NCBI RefSeq assembly: GCF_037975245.1
Contig: NC_092570.1
Coordinates: 9,447,501-9,511,500 of the forward strand
DNA: 64,000 bases
DNA from: Apostichopus japonicus
Taxonomy: Eukaryota; Echinodermata; Holothuroidea; Aspidochirotida; Stichopodidae
Direction of reading: 5' to 3'
Below the pieces are notes generated by a model. It did not search any database. It worked only from the letters and a program-made list of their open reading frames with translations, and was not told the origin of the DNA. Below are positions 44,735 through 57,245 of this stretch, in pieces. Both the position numbers and the translations under genes were made by a program. Position 1 is the stretch's first letter; the number at the start of each line of letters is the position of its first letter.

Positions 44735-44825
44735 TCCATGGCCAGGTGGTTATGGGTGTCCGCATATAAAGCGGGAGGCCCGGGGTTCAAATCCCGGTGG
44801 AGGTTGGAAGTTTTTTCACTGTTCT
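44735..44825 (+). mobile_element. tRNA-like SINE head / tRNA pseudogene
   Basis: A GCGTCCA...TGGAGGT acceptor-like pair (one mismatch), an A-box-like TGGCCAGGTGGTTATGGG, an anticodon stem TCCGC/GCGGG with loop ATATAAA (anticodon ATA), and B box GGGTTCAAATCCC. The T stem has an extra G, and a TTTTTT pol III stop follows closely. It folds almost like a tRNA, but the mismatches favour a SINE or pseudogene. Confidence 0.5.
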
Positions 44826-44829
44826 AAAT

Positions 44830-47395
44830 TTTCCAACTCATTACGTTTTCAGTATATATATATATTTATTGATTTATATATTTCAAAAACAAGAACATTT
44901 CCTATTTGCGAGCGAGCTGTTTTGTATACGGTCAGACTTCAGTCTAGCATATCATGCAGCTCGGTTCAACCGACCGTATCAGCGGAGTGCCAGAAAGAAG
45001 TTGGGCAATCGACGATTCTTTGTTAATATTTTCAATACACATCTTAATTAAAACTTCTCCATTTTACGTCTTCCAAGTAATCACTCAAACCTGACTAGTC
45101 TAGTTACTTTAGTAGAGGGGGAAAAAATAAAGAAACAGAAAAAATAAAAATAAAAAGGCCATCTTTTACTCTTTGTGTAAAAATTTTTCTCTCTCTCTCG
45201 CTCTTTCTATGATATCATTTGTGATCTACACAAGACATCATTTTTGCAGCTAATCAACTCGTACAGGGAAAACAAATATTTACCCAGAAATTGTCATCAA
45301 TCTAAATTTATTTTCTTACGCTCAATTGATTTTTTTTTTTATCCCGAGCCTGTCCATGCAGGGTAATGACTTTTTGTGATAGGAATCAATCGATAACACA
45401 CAAAGTTTACCTGCTTCCCCCACCTTTTTTTTAAAAATATACAGGTATATGTTAATAACAAAAATGGCGAGCTGCCCAGACGTTTATACGGTAAATACAA
45501 CATATGCAAGGAGCCTCGAGACCCACTTGATGACCTAAATTACACGATTAGTACTCTATGGGTTACAAGAAAGCGGCGAAAGTGCGTCGAGGCAGCTGGA
45601 AGTATAGAAGCCAATGATTGCAATTCATCAGAGGTACACTGTCCACACGAAAAGTTGTGCACAAAATAATGGCCTCGTTGTTAGGGTGCTGGATGCATTA
45701 TTATTATGAAGGATAACTACAAAAAAATTCATTAAAAAAAAAATCTTGGTCAGACCACACCGTATCTGTATAATGTGTCTGAATAAGACCGAACACTGCA
45801 CATAATATATGGTTATTATGTTATTATTTGAAGTCGCGGCACATATATTATATTGACAATGCATGCCCCACCCGTGAAAGCAATAGTTCATCGAAAATGT
45901 GTCGTTTACATGAAATTGTGCAATAAGAGGAAACCATTGTCTATTTGATATTCCCCTCCCCCCCCCCCCTCACCCTCCCTCAATTTAATTGTCGGTTGCT
46001 CGCCTGATATATACGCCAGGACTACTCAGACATCCGGAGCAAACTTATATATTGCAAATCAACTGGAAAATCCGACATGCAGTATAACTAATGGGCAGCT
46101 GTCGTCAACAAAAGTCGATAGCCTATAGTGGTCAACCTTGATATGTCTAAGCATGGAGTTGTTCTAATGTATTCACAAGCGGGAGTGACAACTGCACAAA
46201 GCGGTGCAATGAACATTCGTTGATTAAATAGACACCGGTACCTCTGTCAACATCATGACGACTTAACAATAACCAGGACGGAGCAACTGTCTTTCAAACA
46301 GCACGACAGTAATGTGTATAGCCTCACGGTGCATATTATGGGGTATTTGTGAGATAAGATGGGTGTTATATGCTTTAAACCAATTACGTATTATGATGCA
46401 ACGAAATATTATTAACATCCGACTGCGTTAAACTTTTCACTCTACTTTTCTGTGCCACCTATAACATAAGCTAAATAACTTTACCGCGTATACATGCTAA
46501 TATACCGGTCACATAACAGGAAATTGTATCACGACTATGTTTTCGTTGACATTTTCACAGCATGAAACGTCACCACATTTATCGTAGAGAGTAATTTACA
46601 TGCACGATACATGTCTTTCTCTTCAACACTGCATTTTGAATGTTGACATTTCGAAAGACAAAATACACCAGCCATACAATTATGCATCTTTACAAGGTTC
46701 ACCGGAAATGGAGATATGCCATCTCACCGTCTACAAAATTTCTGCATAAATAAAACATATTTTCTTTGTGAGAAAATTGTGACGATCTCCGTAAAAGCAA
46801 AAAGTATAAATTGGTATAGGCAATATACAGTAGGTTCGCAAAGATGAAATTGAATTTGATGAACTGAAAAGCTTGTCAGACAGTATTTAAAGTTGGGAAT
46901 ATTAAGCTAGAAATCAGTGGAATTGACACCTTAGACAGATGAGGTAATCATATATACTGGCTCCAAAATGTTAGCACGCTATAAAAGTTAACAAGGGTTA
47001 CTGTACATCCCTTCCTATCAAAGCAGACAATGTGACGTCTGAAAAGTACCTCCATATCACTGAGAATTTTTGTAAAAGTTCGAACACGATTGACAATAGT
47101 TATATTAACGTTCTGGCACTTCTGGGTCAAAAGTGATATGAAGGCTAGAGAATTATGTTTTCCAAACATTGAGTTTTGTATTGCAACTGAGGAACTGAAA
47201 TCACTGTCTCTGTGTCTTAGACTAAACAGTCCAGCCACTTTACTTGATGAGCCTCAGATGTTTTAAGTGTCATTTCTCAAATTTCAATGTGGTATCGAGC
47301 TGTATCCTGGACTGATAGCAGTACAGTACTTCTAACAAACTACAAACGTATCCAAATTATTTTTTCAGTCATACTTTAACTGTCCAAATTTAGCA
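44830..47395. other. Non-coding stretch
   Basis: AT-rich, with a C run near 45958-45968. No exon, tRNA or complete element recognised. Confidence 0.4.
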
Positions 47396-47403
47396 TTATA
47401 TAT

Positions 47404-47445
<42 letters not shown>
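47396..47445. repeat. (TA)n microsatellite
   Basis: About 50 bp of TA with one AAATA interruption. Confidence 0.9.
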
Positions 47446-50400
47446 TCGGCTACATCTTCTTATGCAAATTATTTGAAATTGAAGGTTCGCAAAATAGAAA
47501 TATGTTATCAACTGCATGAAACATAAACAAACCACCCATGGCACACCGATCGTAAAAAGCAAACATGTTTAATTTACGTGCATGTATAGACTGAAGCCAC
47601 GGACAAACTAAATGCGATCCCCTAATGACGTCATTGACTTGCATGGTCCGGCAAAGATGTCATTGATTGTGATGTAAAGACAAAGGAATTAAAGATATAC
47701 AGGCGAGATAAATACTGACATGGGTGAGAATTTTTAATGGAATTTCAATTTGACTATATATATATATATAGCTATACTTACCTTGCTCTCCACACCAATT
47801 TATATGAGATTCAAGACACCTTTTTTACATTCTATAAAATGGTGTTAATTCAAGGTTCACACGGCGTTTACGGTCCACGCATATCACGTCAGAATTAATC
47901 AATGTAAGAAATGTCAAGCCAATTTTACTGACACCCTGTAAAGTACAGCGACATGTACATATGCAAAAAGCAGTATATTTCAAAGAGGCTGTATATATAA
48001 CGATATAGTAGAGCTACAATGCGTAGGCTGGAATAACATATATAATAACACATAATAATCAAGTTATGTACGGTATTGTTGAAACCTATGTCATCGGTTA
48101 AACTCCATGCATCAAGGTATGGAATCCACTTATATCCACAATGTATCGTGATGTCATGTGGAACTTCACATTGTCAACACGGGATGATTTGGAAAGTTTT
48201 TGCCTATTTTTGTTTTTCTTTCTTTTCCTCCTGTAATTTTGCAACGGCGACCAAACATGTCATGAACCGCACTCTTGAGAGTAAAACCTTAAACTATGAT
48301 TTTTTTTAAACCGAAAAGTATCTAATTTTGGTGATTAAATCATTATAGTATAAGTGTGAACAAGAAGCTGTACCGCCTTGATTTTATTTGAAATTTAACG
48401 CCCTAGATGCATGCAGACGGTTGAAAAAAAACTTACAAAAGAGAAACATCCCACTCAGCACAAGTATATATGTTATAGTCTCTTATATCATTACCACATT
48501 CTCAAATTACATGGCTTACATTTCCCAAATTGAATCAGAAAAATACAATCGTATTCGAGACAAAGCGGTCTTTACAGTGCCCGCGTATATATGCATAAGT
48601 TAACGCGATCGGAATACTTTTAAAATTAGAGGTGTTATTCGAATTTATTGTTTTTGTTTACCTGTTTCTCAAATTTCCCTCAACTTGCTTATATAAATGT
48701 CGCACTTTTTCTGACTGAAACGTTAACCTCCACAGAAACTCGAATATTAATACAAAATAGTTTTCATTGCTCTGGAACCCTTCAAGTTATGTAACATTCA
48801 TTCGAATCGAAAATGTCACAGCAACAACAAAAAAGGAGGCGCCTCTCCACCGACGTGTTAAGGAATCTTCGTATGGTTGTCATAATCTGTGATAACCATA
48901 GAAGGCATACAACATGCTCCAGAAAGGATTCAATAAGCACCCCGCACGGTATCGATTCACCATCCTCTCAACAGACAAAGTATACCTGGCGTATATTCTG
49001 TTTCCTTTTATAACATTTTTTAGGTTAAGAGCTGTTTAGCCTTTCTATCAAGTGTCTGTCGAGTGGGGTATCTCTGGCACTTGTCCTTGTTTACTCGAAC
49101 AGTACTGCTGTCGATACAAAAAGCCCTTTCCGACAGGGTAAAAAATACAGGTTACCGATGAGGCTGGCGTATAAATCGTATGTAGTATACTCTCAATCGG
49201 GCCAGAGTTCTATAGAATAGCAATAGCCGATGTACGTATACGGACCCCATGTTACGTAACATTGTCATGGAGTTGGAAGCGTACTCGGGGGGTAGGCGTG
49301 TAGCCAAGGACGAAGGTCATTTGTCTCCCGGCAACCAAGAAGTTTTATGATGGGGGCAACGCAATCGGCGCTCTATAAACGAACAAGAGGGGTAGATGCA
49401 AGAGAACTGTTGCCCTATTGAAAGTAATTTGAAGTGACATCGATCGTCGATAGTTGACAGCAGACAAGTTATTATCTAGCTGATAAAAGGGCCTTGAATT
49501 TAAGCTATATCGGGCCGTATGAGAATGGTGCGACATTCAGTGTACACATACCACAAACGAACATATACACATTACATATACACACGAAGTAAAGATGGGA
49601 TTACAACGATCGTTATGCTTGTGAAGATATGCAGTATAGCCAAATGAACGAAAAGTCACGAATAGCCTATTTATTGTATTAACGTTTTCACTGATGCATG
49701 CGTTGACGCCTTGTAGAGATGGAAGAAAAAATAACAATAAGTAACTTACACTTACAAAGATTAACGGTACCGTATATTGTATCCTGCTTGTGAATAAAGT
49801 GTTCTGCGCGCCTTATATTATGAATATTCTTCCCGCCTGCAAAATGGATTTAAACTAAATCTCATCTTATACTAATAATATAAGTCACTTGCACAGTGAC
49901 GTTAAGTACTATATAAGGCAACTATCGTTTTGGAAATCCCAAGTTTACGAAACTTGCATATCGTCGCGAGGTAGTTTTCCTCTACACTTTTCCATTTATA
50001 TCTATATTTGAAATTGAAACAAAGTGTGTAACGAAATTGGTTTCACACATCGTATGCTTCTTGAAGTGATGACAATACACACAATATGAATTCAAAGCCA
50101 GCCATCGTAGCTGGGCGCTAAACAATTGACATGGAGCGAGACAGCAACTGAGAAAAATGAAAAGTGAAAAAGAAAAAAAAATATTGACCAGGGCGTGCAA
50201 GCAGAGATCAACTCAATTTAACGAAATGCTCCAGCCCTAGATTAAATTATGTTATGCAAGGTTGACGTCAACTTCATTCTATCACAGCTGTCACGTTGCC
50301 GTTGCCTGGTTATGTAAAAGACCACTAGGGAAATTTCATTACATGCAAGTAGTACCCGTGTAAAGTCTATGATGACATGCGTGCAATTTTCCGCTGCTCT

Positions 50401-50640
50401 TGACACTGATGAAGTATAATAAGGTTTTTCCTCGATGTATGGATTAGGCCAAAGCCTTTTTTTTATATACTTTTGTTGTTCTTTGTTTTCTTCTCTGCTT
50501 CTCACGTTCCCGCCGTGTACTAATGTGATAGGTTCTCAACATCTTGAGTCTTCCCCCGTGGTCGACAAAATATACATAATACACTATACAAAGCATACGA
50601 GACAAACAAGATTTATTCGCAGGAATTCTTTAGGCACACA
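47446..50640. other. Non-coding stretch
   Basis: Nothing convincingly coding. GGCGTGTAGCCAAGG at about 49292 resembles a family B/C MITE end, but no partner end was found. Confidence 0.4.
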
Positions 50641-50644
50641 CATA

Positions 50645-50704
50645 CATGCATATATATATATACACACACATATATCTATATATATATCTATATATTTATA
50701 CATC

Positions 50705-50735
<31 letters not shown>

Positions 50736-50738
50736 TTA

Positions 50739-50800
<62 letters not shown>
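50645..50800. repeat. Compound TA / CA / TG microsatellite
   Basis: TA-rich blocks with CACACA early on and a terminal (TG)n at 50778-50800. Confidence 0.9.
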
Positions 50801-52235
50801 CAAAATAAAAAATTAACAAAACTGTTAGCAAACTGCTCATCCACTAAAGACCATGTGTAAGAATGTGTAACAGTTGAGGGCCTGACGTTTCGATCCTAGC
50901 AGGTTCTTCTTAAGAGGCTGAAGAAGATCCTGCTAGAATCGAATTATCAAGCCCTCTTATATTTACACATATATTTATATGTATGTATAAATATAGATAT
51001 ACTATACATGCAAAGCATTACAAACATCTACTGCGAGATGGTGTTGTTAATAAAGGGGACTTGAGTCTGTTTTTCAAGTAATTGGACCTGTGGATTAGCT
51101 GTGTAGAGCTAAGATTGGGTTGTTGAGAACTCGGACTTTGACAGTCAGGACTCAGGAATACTATTACAGTAATTCTAATTGAGACCACCACAAGTCCAGC
51201 AAAATCCCTTGAATTCGACTTTTCGGACTCGAACACAGATGTACTGGGTTCGAATACAGAACTTTGGTGTGATTGCAGCATTTGCAGGGTGCATTCGTTT
51301 TAATTTTGAGTTAAAATCTCATCAATGACCATTTAAACAAAGTAAGTTTATCAAGCAGCTGGATGCGCTATAGTGTCTAGCATACAGTATTACATTTTAG
51401 TCTCTTCCTGCATCAGGAATAGACTTCACTTAATATAGGAAAACATAAAACACCTTTATGGCATCAAATAATGTGGTTTACACTTACAAATATACCAAAT
51501 GGGTCTTATCATGATGAATGTTGTTTGTTAGAAGTAAACTGATCAGGGATTAGAAACTGTAAACCTGAAAGGATTAACTGTGACAGTCAGGCTCATCCAA
51601 GGGATTTGACATCTTTGCGGACTTGGTCATAGAAGGAGCACTCTCGACAGAAAACATTGTTTAAGAATATAATGGAAGAATAGAGCATATTATATACACA
51701 CTGACTCAAAACAGTCTTCTTTTGTTTTGTAATGTTGCATGGTTAAAGGGATGACACACCCAAAATATGAAAGGTGGAATAAACAACTGTAGTTACTGTC
51801 GCTCTTTCGGTTCAAGTTAATCTCACAGCAGAAACACTGAGAATTTGAGCAAACAACTGAAAGACTGCATCTCTTTGGTGAACTAACTTGTATTAACATT
51901 AAGAAGGCTGAGCACACCCCTCCCACCCACCCCCCCCCACCGCACCTCCTTCCCACAACACACCTTCAATAGACCAAATGAAGTACACATATATGTTGAA
52001 CATAATGCTTGATTTTATCCTAGCACCTAAAGCCGAAAACTGCTCCAAAGTAAAGCTTGAAATTGCCCTCCTTTAATGGCTAGGAACTTATTAGTCTGCC
52101 AGAAATGGATAAATATCAAATTACATCTATATATTTATATCTCATCTTCTGCATTAATACATCATGTATAACCAGGGATGTACCTGTCAGCTTACAAGGT
52201 CTCTCCAACATGACGATCTATAAAATACATTACAG
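50801..52235. other. Mostly non-coding, one candidate terminal exon
   Basis: Includes a possible plus-strand terminal exon at 51587-51664 (entered separately), a C-rich stretch near 51928-51942 and otherwise unremarkable AT-rich sequence. Confidence 0.35.
51587..51664 (+). CDS. Candidate terminal exon, unidentified gene
   Basis: After an acceptor ACTGTGACAG|, a frame reads SGSSKGFDIFADLVIEGAL and STENIV and then stops (TAA). An AATAAA lies about 115 bp further (51777). Composition looks protein-like, but 26 codons is too short to be sure, and the minus strand is also open. No partner exon upstream found. Confidence 0.2.
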   Translation, partial: SGSSKGFDIFADLVIEGALSTENIV

Positions 52236-52443
52236 CTGGCAAGTCATGGCCAGTCCATCCCCGTGCAGATTAATGGTAAGTATACACGATATAATTAGAT
52301 GACCATACTCAGCAACCAGGTCTACAAGTTGGCAATTAGCAAAATGACAGGACTATACATCTGCTCGAACAAAGGCTTCTTTGGCATTCACGAATAAACT
52401 GAGACATTTCTACCACATCCTACTTCTACTGGTAAATGCTGTA

Positions 52444-52488
<45 letters not shown>

Positions 52489-52555
52489 TATATATATATA
52501 TATATATACAGATATATATATACAGATATATATATACAGATATATATACATATAT

Positions 52556-52587
<32 letters not shown>

Positions 52588-52678
52588 ACACAATATATGT
52601 ATATAAATATATAAGTCTATAAGCCTCCATGGCTTCTTTCGCGAGTTCCTGCTTGCGGGAAGATCACATATACATACA

Positions 52679-52710
<32 letters not shown>

Positions 52711-53874
52711 GCTTTCAAATTTGTTCATTTGCATAATTTACACTGTACACTTCAACCAAATGAGATCATTACAGTGATGACAAGGCCATGGAAAGATAAA
52801 CAGTGCTTAATTGCAGCAATTTCTCTGAATGCTTTCTTGAAGCTGCAGCATACTTTGCTCTTGGTAAGTTATAGCAAAGGATATTCTGGTCGACTGTAGT
52901 GTGAATGATCAACTTAGTTTACACAAATTGCATATACCTATTAGGAGTGCTCATTCAATGATAGTTAAAGGTGATAAGTAATCATAACACAGAAAATTGA
53001 TCTGAATTTCTATTTCTTCTGTTTGGATTCATAGGACACTGAATGGTTCCAATAGAGTGCACAGTCCAAGTTGTGAAACTTTTTGAGTGATTGGTGGGTG
53101 GAACGGTACCCAGGCTCTTACTCAGTAGTGTGCACAGGATTTCAAAGGTAGAGGAGTGGTGGGCAAATTAAAAAAAATCTCCCAGACTGATTTAGGCAGG
53201 GGAATGAATCTTTATGGAAGGGCAGAGGTGATTGAAAGATTGGATAAGGGAGAGTGTGCTGCCTTTGGGGTCGTTGCAGCCGAACCCAATGAAAATTCCC
53301 ACCCCTCTCCCTCCCTCCCCACTTTGTGCATGTCTCTGCTTTGGCTGGTTAATTGTAGATTGGATGCTCTGACATGCTTATAACTCATATTCTCTATTAG
53401 ATATTCTTGGCCTCTATCTCTAATAGCAGCCATCTTGCCAGTTGCACAGTTTTCAAAGTGACAAGCACACCCAATACTTGAAATGGAAGCTTTGAGAAGA
53501 GCATATTAGGGGTAGAGATATGGGCAAGTATAGGGGTAGGGAATGAGATTTGGGGAGGTCAATGGACAAGGGGACAGAGATAAAAAAGATAGTGTGTGGT
53601 TTTTAACAATAACTTACTGTTACTGTTTCAAAGAAAAGAAAGAAAGTAGCATATTATGTAATCTAAAGGTTCTTCTGCCTAGATGCCAGACACAGTTTGT
53701 GTTCAAAATGTGAGAATTGAAGGGTTGGTTAAATACCATATTTCATAACATCAATCTTGATTACATTTTTTCCCCTCTCTCTTCATTTCTAAGGCATTGA
53801 AGTCATCTCTGACAGACCAAATTCAACAACGTATAGAAGCACCGGTAAAACTGCTCTGTCAATTAGTCATTACG
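52236..53874 (+). CDS. Candidate three-exon chain of an unidentified plus-strand gene
   Basis: Exons 52236-52275, 52775-52863 and 53794-53874 (or ending at 53844) join in phase: [13 protein letters not shown] / [22 protein letters not shown] / [17 protein letters not shown]. Acceptors are CATTACAG|, CATTACAG| and TTTCTAAG|; donors AATG|GTAAGT, CTTG|GTAAGT and a weaker one. IPVxxxVMxxPWxxxxCL loosely recalls the C-terminal end of amidase-signature enzymes such as FAAH, but no catalytic exon is seen. Short exons could be chance. Confidence 0.3.
52444..52612. repeat. TA-rich microsatellite with CAGATA interruptions
   Basis: TA blocks separated by CAGATA about every 20 bp, lying between candidate exons and just before a SINE 3' fragment. 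Confidence 0.9.
52622..52709 (+). mobile_element. 3' fragment of SINE family S1 with (ACAT)n tail
   Basis: CCATGGCTTCTTTCGCGAGTTCCTGCTTGC matches (in part) the 3' end of the SINEs at 11472 and 62358, followed by GGAAGATC and a (CATA)n tail. 5'-truncated copy. Confidence 0.7.
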
Positions 53875-54069
53875 GTAATTGATTCAAGCATATTTCAAGG
53901 ACAGCTCTAGGTTACTTAGCATGAAAAAGTTACTTCAAGTCTCGATACGTGTCTGCTGATGAATTTCGGAAAATAAACTTCCGAAGCAGATTCAATGTTT
54001 CTTGTTTCTAAAGGCACTCTCACCAGGTGGGTTAATGGAGAAAAGCTGTCGCAATTGAAAGAAAGAAAT

Positions 54070-54465
54070 TTATTTTCTGTTGCCGTTATGGTGTGAAGGA
54101 ATTACCGTAATATCACTGCGAACGCCCATATCAGCATGCTCATTACACAAAATGTTACCTATATATATTCCTATCGTCCACTCATAAGTTCTATGCCTAA
54201 CGGTCCTAAACAAAACCGAAAGATTTGATCTGTTGGGCGGGACTTTTGAATTTTGAGTGAAGGTTGTAGAACCTACGCACTCGTTAAAAAATCTGGCGAA
54301 ATTTTTTTTCAGTTCAAAATGTACAATGACAGATAACCCAATAAAAATAATGATTATTAATATGAAAATTGCATAGAACGGTGTTATTTTCACTGAGCTT
54401 TTAGGGCAGTAAGCTGGAACGGTCAAAGTTAAACTTTGGCAAACACACTTTACTGAGACTTTCAT
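54070..54465 (-). CDS. Possible small membrane protein or first exon, unidentified
   Basis: 131-codon frame with a fair start context (GCC before ATG). One strong hydrophobic segment FYAIFILIIIIFIGLSVIV at about residues 31-49, then a basic, Cys-containing tail. The layout, short N-terminus plus one helix, resembles a type II membrane protein such as Golgi enzymes begin with. An internal ATAG|GTAACA could be a donor. No family recognised; chance ORF not excluded. Confidence 0.25.
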   Translation of the reverse strand: MKVSVKCVCQSLTLTVPAYCPKSSVKITPFYAIFILIIIIFIGLSVIVHFELKKNFARFFNECVGSTTFTQNSKVPPNRSNLSVLFRTVRHRTYEWTIGIYIGNILCNEHADMGVRSDITVIPSHHNGNRK

Positions 54466-54479
54466 GGCAAACTTCTGGC

Positions 54480-57035
54480 CTAGATGGAAGAGGAGACTAT
54501 TTTTTAAGGTCTACTATGTTCATTACAGACTGTCAAATACCATGCATCCATAACCTGGGAACATCAAATTTACTTTTGAAGCCAAATCTGCTCTCTCTCT
54601 CTCTTTCTTGTTTCTCTATCCTCCTCAAGATGTATGACAATGTTTTACTTGTCCTTCCCTTTGTATTTTCTTTCTTTGGCTATATTAACACAGACTTAAG
54701 TCAACTGTACATGATAATCATGTAAGGCAAAAGCAGCGAACTGTGAGTTAAATTTACTGTACTACAAAGAAATGGGAAAAACAGTGCAAGGTCACAACAA
54801 CTTGAAAACGCCCTTGGGGATTTTTGTAACACACTGTGTGTTCATGGTGTTGTGAAACACTATTTGAAGCTAAGAAATATTACTACCATGTACAACAAAT
54901 TACAGTGAATTCAGTTAAAATTTTCACAATGTACAGAAAAATTAGGTATCTGCAGCAAATCTGTGCGGGAAGTACTGGAATGTGTAGTGACTGTGTACTG
55001 CTTAATATATAATAATATAAATAGTTGTCTGATGATCGCTGCACACTGCAGGCGTGAAACTCGAGTAACAACATACCACATTGTTAACAACATATTTGGA
55101 TCTAATTGGATTGGATATATTGACAGAGTTGAGCAAACAAGTGCATTTGTTGAAATAATTAGAAAAATAGGCCTACTTATATTTTGGGGGTTAAATAGCT
55201 GAGAGGAAGATGAAAAAAAAGGGATTTATATTCGTTATACACAAATGATATAAACTGACATCAACTAACAAGATAACACTCAATGAACAGTGAAACATAC
55301 ACTCGCGAGAATTAGTCATTTAAAGCCAAGGTTAAAATTTTCAATTGTCTATAGTTTGCATTTTAGAAAATTATTCTATGCGGAATGCACTGCACAGCAC
55401 GTTTCTACTATTTGTATGGTTTCCAGTCCCTCAAAGGTCAGAAGTTGTATTAAAAATACAGCATTGACAATCAAGGTACTGTACAGTGACAGCTAGTGTT
55501 AAGATCATACCGGAATTCATCATGAAATGAAAAGCATCGCAGAATTTTCATTGCAAATCAGAAGAATCACTACATATCATAGCGAAAGCCGTCAGCCTAA
55601 TCGATGTAATTAATTTAAAATTTAGTTTGTGAACAAGAGCCTTTTTTCTCTTCGCTCTATTCTCAAAAGAAGACTGATCTCAACTATATAGAAAGCAAAG
55701 ATAACGAAATCGAGAAGCATATACTGGATACAAAATGGCTTGCGTTAAGATGTAAATGTCAATTGCTACAGCCATCTACTGTCTGACATGATTGGAATAG
55801 TTTCGACAGCAGGGGAATATCATTTCCCAGATGAACATTAGTGTCAAGAATACTTTACAAACAAAAACTGTATACATTTGATAATGCACACATCATTGTT
55901 TGTGATTTGTACCATCTGCAACTAAGAGTCCACACATCATTACAGTTACCTATATTTTTTTTTTTTTTTTTTTTTTTCCAACCCATCTGGTTGCAACCAT
56001 TTTACTTGACATCTTTGAAGCATATTATTATTTAATATTTTCCATAGTCCATACTAGTATCCTATCATAACTTTTTTATATATTCCACTAACTTTATATT
56101 GAGTAACTGTTTATATTCCATTGAGACCACAAACTACTTAGGTAAAGGATACTGTATATCACCTTTATGTATATAATGCAACTGCTTCTGTGCAAGTTTC
56201 AAAAAATATAGTACACATTCAATTTATACTAGCATACAGTAGGTACAAAAATAAAGACAAAAAAAAAAGAACTGTTTCGAAGCATGCTTACTTTTCAGAT
56301 TCTGAATTTGATTTCAGGGTGTGAATATTTAACATACTGCACATGACTAAGTTGCAAAATTTATCAATTGGAGAGAGAGATTGCAGCTGCCACATATTAA
56401 AGCTTTATTTTGATATTTTTTTGTTTCTCCTTTGGTAAAAAATCAAGGAAGTTAGGGAACGCATTTTCACTAGAGTAGTTTTAATATGCTTGAAAGAGAT
56501 GGAGAAACAGTTCAATATTATTCACAACAGGAAAGCTGCAAGAAATGTCATAAAAAATAAAACTAAATATATAAATATATATAAATAAGAAGAAAAAAAA
56601 CATGACTTGCAAAATAATTACAACGCCTGTTGAAATATTTCCTGCGGCAGCGTCGCCAGACCTAGAGTATTTTTTTGTCACTTCTGATATTGATAAAAAA
56701 TATTGGATTTAAAGTAATAAGGCTTTCTCATCTTAATAAATTAGTAAATTCACTCCTAAGGAAACAAGAGTTGTGCGTTCTTTTCTAAATCACTCTTTGG
56801 AAAATTACTCCAGAGGTTGCTGAGGAAACCAAAAACAAACGTTCAGACCAAATTCACTTGCTTTGGGTAGAATTTTTCCAGAATTTTAAAAGTAGAAGTC
56901 ATATAGTCTTCTAACAAATCAAATACCCAAAATGCTATGCATTACAGACAAGATAGCAAGCTCTTTGAATCACTGTATAAAGAAGCTGTTATATATACTA
57001 TCCTATAGATGGCTATATACTTTATAATACTTAAA
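54480..57035. other. Non-coding stretch
   Basis: AT-rich with a T run at 55957-55978 and a short CTCTCT tract near 54590. No exon recognised. Confidence 0.4.
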
Positions 57036-57039
57036 AATG

Positions 57040-57245
57040 CTTGTAAAGGATAGTGGTGATGATGATCTAACTGATTCTGCTCAGTGGCTTAGTTCATCAA
57101 TTTCATCAATGGTTTGACCAGATTCCACCAGTAGAAGCAGTGTAAACAAACAAAGAAATGTAAGGCTAAGAAAGGATTCGAACCAGTGACCTATAGATTA
57201 CAAGCCAAGGGGTCTACCTGAGCTTGCCAGCTCTTAGTTGGTGGT
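57040..57245 (-). mobile_element. tRNA-derived SINE
   Basis: In minus orientation: AGAGCTGGCAAGCTCAGGTAG (A-box-like), CTTGGCTTGTAATC, B box CTGGTTCGAATCC, then a body with TTACATTTCTTTGTTTGTTT and GAACTAAGCCACTGAGCAG. Anticodon stem does not pair, so not a working tRNA. Different family from the S1 SINEs. Confidence 0.55.

Noticed and set aside
48813-49013. Plus-strand ORF MSQQQQKRRRLSTD
   Set aside because: Start looks attractive, but the rest has no recognisable domain, splice partner or conserved feature.
52388-52734. Tyr/Ile-rich ORFs on both strands
   Set aside because: Translated TA microsatellite.
57060-57140. Minus-strand LLLLVESGQTIDEIDELSH followed by a stop, exon-like
   Set aside because: No acceptor upstream, and it is contiguous with a tRNA-like SINE head, so it is SINE body.
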